From: Anaerophaga thermohalophila str. Valhall
GTDB lineage: Bacteria; Bacteroidota; Bacteroidia; Bacteroidales; Marinilabiliaceae
DNA: 64,000 bases
Direction: 5' to 3'
Assembly: GCF_000250735.1 (NCBI RefSeq)
Contig: NZ_AHZV01000334.1
Coordinates: 1-64,000 of the forward strand
The notes under the pieces were generated by a model. That model searched no databases, was not told the DNA's origin, and saw nothing but the letters and a program-made list of their open reading frames with translations. Positions 27,876-36,342 of this stretch are shown piece after piece; the first letter of the stretch is position 1; every line of letters begins with the position of its first letter. Position numbers and translations under genes: made by a program.

Positions 27876-28460
27876 TTTAAAAAAAGCCTAAACGCGGAGA
27901 AGCAATGACGCAAAATTTTTATTTAGACAGGCACTATTTAGAAAATCACTCATTTGGTTGAAGTATGAGACCATAAGAGATGATTTACTTTATCGAATCC
28001 GCAAGGAATACATCGCAATCTTAAACAATTGCTCACGGATTTTGGATGAGAGAGTTGTGATTTGTGTTGTTAATCGTTTAATTATCAGATATCTGCAAAG
28101 GTTTAAAGGAGTATAGATTATTATCCGTGCAAAAATAGCTTTTCCCGATTTACAGGAGAACTTGCATGAATGATCGATAATTACTCTTTTCCCGGAAAAG
28201 TGGAATAAGTTGTGAAAATTTTTGGAATGTTCGTTTTACTGATGCTGACTTGTTGTTTAGTAGTATGCACGCTTTTGCCATCCCCTGAATTATACTTATT
28301 TTTGGATGGATGTAAAGAAAATGAGTTCACACCTGACAGGCTTTTAGCCCAGACTCATTATTACAGACCCAACTTTAATAAGTCTCGTTTAGTAGCAGAC
28401 TCATTAAAAAATTTCCTGACTTACATAGACGCACTTTATTATTGAGAAGATAATATTCTT
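27876..28460. other. Gene-free region between divergent beta-mannosidase and regulator genes
   Basis: Contains the inverted copy of the CACAACTCTCTC module (27995-28080), a TTAATTATCAGATATCTG palindromic stretch (28077-28115) and a direct-repeat module at 28154-28239 shared with 39619-39703. The short open frame 28212-28445 is made mostly of repeat DNA. No clear promoter is seen. Confidence 0.5.
28154..28239 (+). repeat. 86-bp dispersed repeat, copy 1 (partner at 39619)
   Basis: AGGAGAACTTGCATG, a small palindrome CTTTTCCCGGAAAAG and GTTGTGAAAATTTTTGGAAT are shared in the same order and orientation with 39619-39703. The two copies bracket the 28.4-39.3 kb PUL. Confidence 0.65.
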
Positions 28461-31363
28461 ATGCCTGAATATTTGAACAAGCAAAAAAACAGCCGGTACA
28501 TTTTCAGAACCGGTGCTTTAATAGTGGTTATTTCATTGTCACTTTTCGCTGAAGCCCAGTCAAACGCAAGGAGAATTATAATTGGGAACCCGCCGGTATA
28601 TCATTTTTCGCACACCGATTACAATAGTGATTCTCAATTCTGGACAGCTTGCCAGGATTCTTCCGGAGTGATGTATTTTGGCAATAATTACGGAATACTG
28701 CGATTTGACGGAGAGAGATGGGACAAAACAACAATGCCCAACAACAGCTCGGTCAGAAGCTTGTACTGTGCAGCCAACGGCACAGTTTATGCTGGAGGTT
28801 TTAATGAATTCGGAATAATAAAAAACAATACAGACGGAAGTTTTTCTTACCACTCACTAATCGGTAATCTTCCATCCAGATACAGGGATTTCGGGAATGT
28901 CTGGAAAATCATGGAAAAAAACGGAACCATCATTTTTCAGAGTTTTGATTATTTATGTCTCCTGAGTAATAATAATTACGAGATAATTGAGCCATCAGAT
29001 TATTTCGGCTATGCCGGTGAATGCAAGAATCAAATATTTGTTTTGGATAACATTTTGCTTACATTGGATGTAAGTACATCTCAATTCACTCCTTTTATTT
29101 CAAATAATCTGCTGAACAATGAAGAGATTCTGAATATTATACCTGGTAACGCAACATCCAATATACTCATCCTTACAAAAGAAGGAAGCCTTTATACAGT
29201 TGATATCAATACCAGGACCATTCTGAAAAGAGATAATCTTAGTTCCAGAAACTCAGGCCAGGTTTTTACGTCGGTTCTTCGTTCGTCCTCCGGGACTATT
29301 TATACAGGAACATTAAGCAAGAAATTGTCTTCGTGGCAATACAAAGACAATCAGTTAAGGCACATCCGCACCTTTAGCGATTTACAAGACCACACCGTGC
29401 TCAATATTTTTGAAGCACGTGAAGGCATTATCTGGATATTACTGAATAAAGGTCTTGATTTTTTCGATCCCAATGCACACCTTACTTCTGTTTTTCAGGG
29501 ATCATCCATCTATGATGTTGTTTTGTATAAAAATCGTCTTTACATAGCCACAAACCAGGGTGTTTTCAGAACGGATCAACCGGTATCCGACAACATCATT
29601 AATCTAAGTGAATTTGAAAAGCTACCCAGTCTGGAAGGCCAGGCCTGGTCTCTAAAAATAATAGAAGAGGAGCTTTTTTGCTCTCACGACAGAGGGTTGT
29701 TTCATATTTACGGCAATCAGGTGAAAAAGATAGGAGACTTCTCCGGAGTATGGAAACTATATCCGGTGTCACAAACGGAAAGTCAATATTTTGTATGCAC
29801 TTACAATGGTTTGGGTCTAATTTCGGTTACACCTTCGAATGTCATAGTATTGCATGAAAAAATCTACGGATTCGATGAATCCACACGTGATTTGATGGCA
29901 ATTCAAGGCGATCGACGTTCTTACTGGGTTTGTCACGGATATAAAGGAGTATTCAGAATAAAGACCAATGATTCCAACTCACGGGTGGTTTCTACAGAAC
30001 ATTTCAATGAGCAGAACGGATTGCCCTCTTCTTTCAATATAAACGTGCATCGTTGGAGAAGCAAGAATATTTTTTCCACTAATCATGGCCTTTATACGTT
30101 CGACTCAACCACGGGACAGTTTGTTGCTCATAAGGAATTGACCAATATTTTGGGAGATGAAAAAAACATTCGCCAGCTTGTTGCACACGGAGACACTACA
30201 TGGTGCGTTATTGATGACCAGATAGCCTTTGTTAATCACAAACAGAATAACAAGGTAATAACAGGACCCTTCCTGTCTCTGAAAGGAACTCTCAATCGTG
30301 GAATGGAGTGTATTGTTCCACTGAAAGGAAGTAATGAGGTTCTTATTGGCACCACCAACGGTTTGTTTGCTTACAACCCTGCATCAACAAAAACTGCAAG
30401 TCCGGATAATCTTCCCAAAACGCAAATTCAAATCGTTACTTTCAGCATGAAAGATTCGACTGCCACACGCCGGCCCGATGCCTTAGAACCCCCAATAGTA
30501 ATTCCCAACGATGCCTATAATATAAGTTTCAAATTTTCAGTATCATTTATCAGGGACAAGGCCAATATTCGCTATGCCTATTTACTGGAAGAACGAATGG
30601 ATAAATGGGCGCAATGGCAAGAGAAACCGGAAGTCAGCTTTTCTTTTTTGAAGAGCGGCAATTATACATTGAAAGTGAAAGCACAAAGTCTCTCGGGAGA
30701 ATCTGCTTCGCCTGCACAAATCAGTTTCACTGTTGAACCGGTATGGTATGCCACCTGGCCATGGGTCATTTTTTGGTCGGCTTTGGGACTTGCACTGGCT
30801 TTCAGTATTTTTAAACGAATACAGAAAATCATTTTGAAAGAAAAGGAAAAAACCCGCCAGGAAGAAAAAGAACTACAAAAAGCAAGAGAGATTGAACGGG
30901 AAAATCAAATAATTATACATGAAAAAGAACGCATCGAAGCCGAAAACATTGAAAAAAGTAAAGACCTGGCTAACAATGCCATGCTAATTGCAAAGAAGAG
31001 AGAATTGCTGATTGATATACAATCAAGACTCAATAATATCCGGAAAAATGCCAAGAATGACATAGTTCGCAAAAACATTCTGGACATTGTACGAAATATC
31101 CAGGTAAGTTTGAACGATGAAAGACAATATCAACTCTTCGACATTAATCTTGAGCGGGTACATCAGGAGCTCTTTGACGAATTAAAAAACGATATCCTTT
31201 TATTACAACAAAAGAACTTAGAATGTGTGCCTTCATAAAAATGGAATTAACCAACAAAGAAATGGCCAGTATATTTAACATTTCAGTAAGAGGGGTAGAA
31301 ACGGCCAGGTACCGATTGAAAAAGAAATACCCCGAAATCCATGAATTGATTGGTCAGCCCTGA
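28461..31363 (+). pseudogene. Membrane sensor-regulator with beta-propeller, Y_Y_Y and LuxR-type HTH; frameshifted before the HTH
   Basis: One-component glycan sensor. A signal peptide (VISLSLFAEAQ) leads to a large periplasmic region of Reg_prop-like repeats (residues about 60-680) and a Y_Y_Y-type domain (about 690-765). A single helix (WVIFWSALGLALAFSIF, about 766-783) and a long Glu/Lys-rich coiled coil (790-860) follow. Frame 1 stops at 31238 (ECVPS). The natural continuation runs in the next frame from 31196: PFITTKELRMCAFIKMELTN, then IFNISVRGVETARYRLKKKY, a LuxR-type recognition helix, to TGA 31361. One missing C in CC at 31196-31197 explains the break. Without it the protein has no DNA-binding domain. 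It is expected to control the adjacent PUL. Confidence 0.85.
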
Positions 31364-31391
31364 TCAGGGAATCAGACGAGTGGCAAATAAA

Positions 31392-31428
31392 GAGCAATAG
31401 CCCTGTACTATATTCCGGGCTATTGCTC
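31392..31428. terminator. Strong perfect hairpin, likely bidirectional terminator
   Basis: GAGCAATAGCCC and GGGCTATTGCTC form a perfect 12-bp stem with a 13-nt loop, 28 bp after the end of the regulator. On the minus strand the stem is followed by CTTTATTTG, so it could also end transcripts coming from the glycan-binding protein gene. Confidence 0.7.
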
Positions 31429-31459
31429 AAAACCTCCACCAATAATTCAAAGGAATTAT

Positions 31460-31602
31460 TAGTCCACTCCTAAAAGTCTCTTTTTACTAATCTCTTTGTT
31501 GCACTAATTTTTTAAATCCTCATAAACAATCAGTTAACTCCGATTCAAAAAATTTCTTGCGCATAGACCTTGACAAAAATACCTCTTTTAAGAGCAGACT
31601 CA
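31460..31602 (+). mobile_element. MITE-like repeat, family B, copy 1
   Basis: 143-bp element with inverted ends TAGTCCACTCCTAAAAGTCTC and a complementary arm ending AAGAGCAGACTCA. The interior shares ATCCTCATAAACAATCAGTTAACTCCG-like sequence with the copies at 33069 and 47784. It lies 20 bp beyond the 3' end of the surface glycan-binding protein gene. Confidence 0.7.
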
Positions 31603-31621
31603 ATTATCAAATTAGTTTTAG

Positions 31622-32947
31622 CTATTGTTCCAAAACAGACAGAACAGCATTATCTTTCCCGGCAGTTATGTCCACTTCAAAAACATAAGTAGCGCCCTCC
31701 GCCAGCGTTACTCCTTCAATCAATCCAAGATTTCCGGGATCTCTCCCATTTGTTCCATCACCAACAAACACAATATCACTGTTGGTTGTCAGGTTATCGT
31801 TTTTGTATTCACCTCCCCACCCTTTCTGATGAAAGAATTTAAAGTTGATGGCGGCAGCATTGACAGATTCGCCTGCAATTACTGTTACCTGGTACTTCTT
31901 TGGCGTTATTTGTGACATGCAAAGTGCTTTATCAGTATTCCATCCTACTTCATTAATTAACGAAGGTTTTCCAATATCTGTTCCGATTATCCAAAGAGCC
32001 CCGCTTCCGTCATCCTGGAGGGTTGCCAGTTCATCTCCCTGCATGGCTTCCACAACAAAATAACTAAACTCGAAGTTAGCTGTAATCCTGTACTTTCCGG
32101 TAACGGGAAGGAAAGTAAAGGTGCCGTCTTCATTGCTCCCAAAAAAGTCGGGGTCGATCCACCATTGTTCAATATCCGGGATTCCGTCTACTTCAATTGT
32201 TTGGTTTTGTTCCAATTCCAGTTCCACTTTATAGTTGTTGTCATCCACCATTGTCATTTCTTTGCCGGCAAATTCAAGCGTTATAAATGGTGCCCCTTGA
32301 TAAGTAAGCGTATTAAAAGTAATATCATACTCTCCCGCTGTATAATTTGAGAATGTTATCGGAGCCTCTGTACCTTGTATTATACCACCATTTTCCCACC
32401 CAAAAGTAATTACATTTCCATAATCATCAAGTACTGGTGTTTTGATATATCCTTTTACTTTCTGCGGAAAATTATCTGTAACCTGGTATTGATACAAATC
32501 AATCCGGTTCATTTGGTATTCTGTCAGCTCTGTTACAAAAGTAAGATACGGATAATCGGGACGTGAGATATCCAAATTATAGTTCTGTTCCTCAATAGCG
32601 AACTCAATATTTTGAAGGACAAACTTCAGGGTTGCCGTCCCATCGGGAATGTCCTTAAGAAACGGCACATAAATTTTCCCATTGTATTCTCCTTCTGTTT
32701 TGGTACGAATTACAGTTTCCTCTACCATTTCATTGCCAAAAAACAATTGTGCTTTAAGAGTAGATAATGGTACCTCTTCAGCATCCCTTACATCAGCAGA
32801 AAAAGGGATACTGTCACCAAAATGAGCCTGATTGATTTCATTGTTTAATGTCAATTCCGGTTGTCCGGTTACCTCTTCGTCTTCTTCACACGAAACAAGA
32901 AACAAAACCGGTAGTAATAAGCTGAGATAAAATATTGTCTTTTTCAT
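31622..32947 (-). CDS. Surface glycan-binding lipoprotein (SusE/F-position, DUF5125/DUF5121-like)
   Basis: Outer-membrane lipoprotein of 441 aa. The SPII signal MKKTIFYLSLLLPVLFLVSC places Cys20 first in the mature chain, followed by the acidic EEDEEV export tag typical of surface lipoproteins. The rest is beta-rich: an Ig-like N-terminal domain (about 30-125), a middle domain (about 130-245) and a C-terminal domain (about 250-441) with many Trp and Tyr, fit for glycan binding. By position (after SusC, SusD, GH30) it matches the SGBP of the B. thetaiotaomicron beta-1,6-glucan PUL. Family B repeats flank it on both sides. Confidence 0.75.
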   Translation of the reverse strand: MKKTIFYLSLLLPVLFLVSCEEDEEVTGQPELTLNNEINQAHFGDSIPFSADVRDAEEVPLSTLKAQLFFGNEMVEETVIRTKTEGEYNGKIYVPFLKDIPDGTATLKFVLQNIEFAIEEQNYNLDISRPDYPYLTFVTELTEYQMNRIDLYQYQVTDNFPQKVKGYIKTPVLDDYGNVITFGWENGGIIQGTEAPITFSNYTAGEYDITFNTLTYQGAPFITLEFAGKEMTMVDDNNYKVELELEQNQTIEVDGIPDIEQWWIDPDFFGSNEDGTFTFLPVTGKYRITANFEFSYFVVEAMQGDELATLQDDGSGALWIIGTDIGKPSLINEVGWNTDKALCMSQITPKKYQVTVIAGESVNAAAINFKFFHQKGWGGEYKNDNLTTNSDIVFVGDGTNGRDPGNLGLIEGVTLAEGATYVFEVDITAGKDNAVLSVLEQ

Positions 32948-33068
32948 ACTTAATCTGTTAATTTGAAAATTTTAAAACATGATGAAACGAGCATGTAAGA
33001 TTTAAACGCATCCTCATTATGCAAAGCCTTGCCATATTCACATTTCATCTTTTCTGTTTTTCAAAGTA

Positions 33069-33211
33069 TGAGCCCGGTCTAAAAAGCATCTTTATTGCCA
33101 AACTCTGTGTTGTTTTAAATTTTTGCATCCTCATTAACAACAAGTTAACTCCGGTACAAAAAATTAAAACGCCTTGATTTTGACAAAAATATGCTTTTTA
33201 TACCGCACTCA
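33069..33211 (+). mobile_element. MITE-like repeat, family B, copy 2
   Basis: 143 bp with ends TGAGCCCGGTCTAAAAAGCA and the complement of TGAGTGCGGTATAAAAAGCA (17 of 20 matching). It ends 5 bp before the stop codon of the GH30 gene and has the same orientation as the 31460 copy. Confidence 0.8.
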
Positions 33212-33215
33212 AGGA

Positions 33216-34706
33216 TTATTGATTCCATCGATACGATACAACCGACTGTGCCGGAACGTCATAAGAAAAATGGTTATCCCGGTCGCTTATGGTTATCATT
33301 TTTTTTTCATCCGTATCGTTCATAAGGACAAATGCAAAGGAGCCGTCCTTGTTTTCAAAAGCACTGTAAATAACGCCGTCGGCTTCATATCCTGATGTAC
33401 CGATACGAACAGCTCCGGGTTTTACTACTGCAGCGAGATGCCCTATAATATAATAATGCGAATTGCGGGTAATCGTTTTATAATCATCTGCACTGATGTC
33501 AACCGCTCCAAAGCAGGTTTGGCAGCCGCCTTCTCTGTTGGGGCCACGATTTGAATCAAGCATCAGATTCCAGACGATGACTGCTCTACACCATTTATTT
33601 ACGGTCTCCAAAGCAACGTACTCCATATCGTCCATCAACCTTTTTGACAAGTTTCTGCCATCATTCCATGTGCCGATAGAAGTTTCAGTAAAAATGAGCT
33701 CCTTATGGGGTGCTTTTTCATGAATATCGAGTAACTCGTCGCTCACACCGCCGTAATTATGGTAGGCCGCACCTTTGATATACTGTCCTGCTTCTTCATC
33801 CTGATATATCTTAACAGGATAATCCTGTTGATCACTCATGTTGTCATAATTGTAGTTGTGATCAAAAACATAAAGTTTTGTGTCCAGGCCAGCTTCTTCA
33901 AGTGCCGGGCCCAACACTTTTACAAACTCACGTTGCTCTTTCCATCCCATAAACAGAGAAGCCGAATTACCCCTGTTCAATGGTTCATTCTGAGGGGTAA
34001 TGGCATCAATGTGGATGCCGTGTTGTGCAAAAGCCTGTATCCACTTCACAAAATAGGTCGCATACTCGTCGTAGTAGTCGGGGTTCAGATGCCCGCTGGT
34101 CCAGGAGTTGTAGGGTTGCAAATCAGTCAGGTTATTCACTTTCATCCATCGCGGACTTGTCCATGGAGACCCCAAAATTTTAAGATCGGGGTTAATCTCC
34201 AATACATCGTGCAAGACAGGAATAACATAATCGAGTTCCTCGGATTGCAAACCAAAGTTTTCAATACCTGGAGTGTCACAGCACGTATATTCGCTGAGAG
34301 AAAAATCGGAACATCCAATAGATATGCGAACATAACTGAATCCCATTCCAGTATTATGAGAAAAGGTTTCTTTCAGGAAGGTTTCACGGTCAGCTGCATC
34401 CATTTGCATCAGGTTATAGCATGATGAACCGGTAAGAGCTGCACCAAACCCGTCCATTTCCTGGTATCTGACAGCAGGATCGATGGTAATAGTAGTCGGC
34501 GACATATTGGAAGTTTTGCTGAAATCCACAGCTCTTTGGGCAAAATCGTAAGCCCGGTCTGATGTAGTGATGAATAATTTCACATCCCCTGTTTCCTTTA
34601 CATCGGGAACCGTTTTGCCCGGATCATTGTCCTTATCTTCTGAACAAGCACCACACGACATAAACACCAATCCCATTATTAAAACATATAATATTTCTCT
34701 GATCAT
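33216..34706 (-). CDS. GH30 family endo-beta-1,6-glucanase-like lipoprotein
   Basis: Glycoside hydrolase of family 30 with the conserved QEMDGFGAALTGSS start of the barrel (about residue 84). The acid/base is Glu in ITPQNEPLN (about 240) and the nucleophile Glu in IFTETSIGTW (about 338). SYVRISIGCSDFSLSEYT and GSPWTSPRWMK are further GH30 blocks. The C-terminal beta-domain ends in DVPAQSVVSYRWN. An SPII signal ends LVFMSCGACS. The sequence style and neighbours (SusC, SusD, SGBP) resemble the GH30_3 enzymes that cut beta-1,6-glucan, though subfamily assignment needs a search. The length of 496 aa is normal. Confidence 0.88.
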   Translation of the reverse strand: MIREILYVLIMGLVFMSCGACSEDKDNDPGKTVPDVKETGDVKLFITTSDRAYDFAQRAVDFSKTSNMSPTTITIDPAVRYQEMDGFGAALTGSSCYNLMQMDAADRETFLKETFSHNTGMGFSYVRISIGCSDFSLSEYTCCDTPGIENFGLQSEELDYVIPVLHDVLEINPDLKILGSPWTSPRWMKVNNLTDLQPYNSWTSGHLNPDYYDEYATYFVKWIQAFAQHGIHIDAITPQNEPLNRGNSASLFMGWKEQREFVKVLGPALEEAGLDTKLYVFDHNYNYDNMSDQQDYPVKIYQDEEAGQYIKGAAYHNYGGVSDELLDIHEKAPHKELIFTETSIGTWNDGRNLSKRLMDDMEYVALETVNKWCRAVIVWNLMLDSNRGPNREGGCQTCFGAVDISADDYKTITRNSHYYIIGHLAAVVKPGAVRIGTSGYEADGVIYSAFENKDGSFAFVLMNDTDEKKMITISDRDNHFSYDVPAQSVVSYRWNQ

Positions 34707-34815
34707 TATCGAATTATTTTAAGATTCTGTATAAAAACTCATTGGCCTTCCCATGCAGACACCAGGCAATAAGCATTAAAAACATTGTCAACTAACCAAA
34801 TGCCTGAACATGCTT

Positions 34816-36330
34816 TTAATAGCCGGGATTTTGATCAAGATTAGTATTAGCATCTAATGCTGTTTGGGGAACTGGAAGCAGTTCAGAATTTTCTGTATAG
34901 GGTCTTGCCTGCGGTAATCTTCCGCTGTCGCGATTGTTGATTGAATTCATAACTGTTTGCAATTTCCCGTTTCGGATAAGATCGAACAGTCGATGTCCTT
35001 CAAAAGCAAGCTCTAACCGACGCTCATTCAGCACTGCATCCGTCATTTGCTCTTTGGAAGATTTAACAGATTCCGGCAACCCTGGAAGATTAACTCTTGC
35101 CCTGATTTGGTCCACAATAGTTGAAGCTGCATCAAGTTCACCGTTCCAGACCAGCGCTTCCGCCTTAAGCAACATAATATCAGCGAGTCTCAGTTTAATG
35201 ATACTATTATTGCCGGAACGCATTTTGTACATAAAAGGATAATGATCAGACGGATAGTACAAACTCCATCCGGCCTCGTAATAAACTATCGACTGATTCA
35301 TCCGGATGTCATCTCCTTCCGCTTCAAAAGCAGATATGAGGTCTCTCGAAGGTGTTACCCATTTTGCCCATGAAAAATTCTGGTCCCAGTCAAGCAAATT
35401 GCGACCAAACATCTATGTTACCCAGTTTCCACTACCAGTAAAAAACTGAATCTCAAAAATAGATTCGGATGTGTTGCGCGCGGCAATATCGGTTCCTGCC
35501 TCATTCATTCTAAAAAGAAGTGAATAATCATCAACCAGTGAGAATCCGTCATTAATAACAGAATCGCAATAAGCAATCACTTTATCATAGTCACGAACAG
35601 GTTCTTCAGCGTAGGCTTTGGCCAGGAGCGAACGGGCAACCGCTTTGGAAAGTATTGTTTTATTCTGGCTTGCTTCCGGTGCATCCGGTATGGCTGAAGT
35701 TAGATCTTTAATAATTTGCTGGTATGCCTCCTGCGGTGTGTTTTGGGAAGGGAAATAAGTCGGATAAACTTCTTCGATATTAGCAGCTGTAATGTCTTCG
35801 GCCTCTTTGGTAATTACCGGTATGTTTCCCCAAAACCTTACCATATCGAGCATAACCATTGCCCGGAATATTTTCGCCTCGGCTTTCCATTGAGCTCTTT
35901 CTAAATCGGAGAAAGAGGGATCGGGAACCAAATCTATATTTTCTATAATGGAATTGACATAAGCAATATCTTCCAGATAGCGGTTCCAGTCACGTGTTAT
36001 CACACTGTTACCCCCGTCCAGCGAATTATCTTCGAAAGGCATAACCTCAGCGCCAACGGTACCTGCATAAGCATTATCAGAACGGACCTCTGTAATCATT
36101 AAATAATCGAGATACCAGTGTTCCTGACGTCCTCTGAATAGTTCGTACATACCTTCATATTGGGAAAGCATTTCACTGCGGGTCTCAAACTTAATACGAT
36201 CTCCAGAATCATCGGAGCGTCCCAGAGTCACTTCCGAGAATTCGGAAACAGGGTCTTTGTCCAGCGAGCAGGAAACCAACGCCAAAAGCATCAGAATACC
36301 AATTACTTTGGTTAGTATATTAGTTCTCAT
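34816..36330 (-). pseudogene. susD: SusD-family outer-membrane lipoprotein interrupted by an in-frame TAG
   Basis: Starch-utilisation-type nutrient-binding lipoprotein, partner of the SusC just upstream. An SPII signal (IGILMLLALVSCS) and the SusD TPR-like N-terminal part end at ...FFTGSGNWVT followed by TAG (35415-35413). The very next codon continues the same frame with MFGRNLLDW and the C-terminal SusD domain (RLADIMLLKAEALV, LNERRLELAFEGHRLFDLIRNG), ending DQNPGY. Together the two parts give about 504 aa, the usual SusD length. A single change from TGG or CAG to TAG explains the stop. This may be a real nonsense mutation, a stop that is read through, or a base-call error. The N-terminal piece alone should not bind glycan properly. 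Confidence 0.9.
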
Positions 36331-36342
36331 AATATTAATCGA

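Noticed and set aside
28212-28445. 77-codon frame with a hydrophobic start upstream of the regulator
   Set aside because: Its first part is the dispersed 28154 repeat and the rest resembles family B ends, so it is repeat DNA that happens to be open.
31190-31200. Programmed ribosomal frameshift in the regulator, and likewise at the other shifted genes
   Set aside because: None of the sites has a slippery X-XXY-YYZ heptamer with a following structure, and the genes are unrelated families that are not known to use recoding.
33759-34424. 221-codon frame opposite the GH30 gene
   Set aside because: Shadow of a gene with complete GH30 active-site motifs; no protein-like features.
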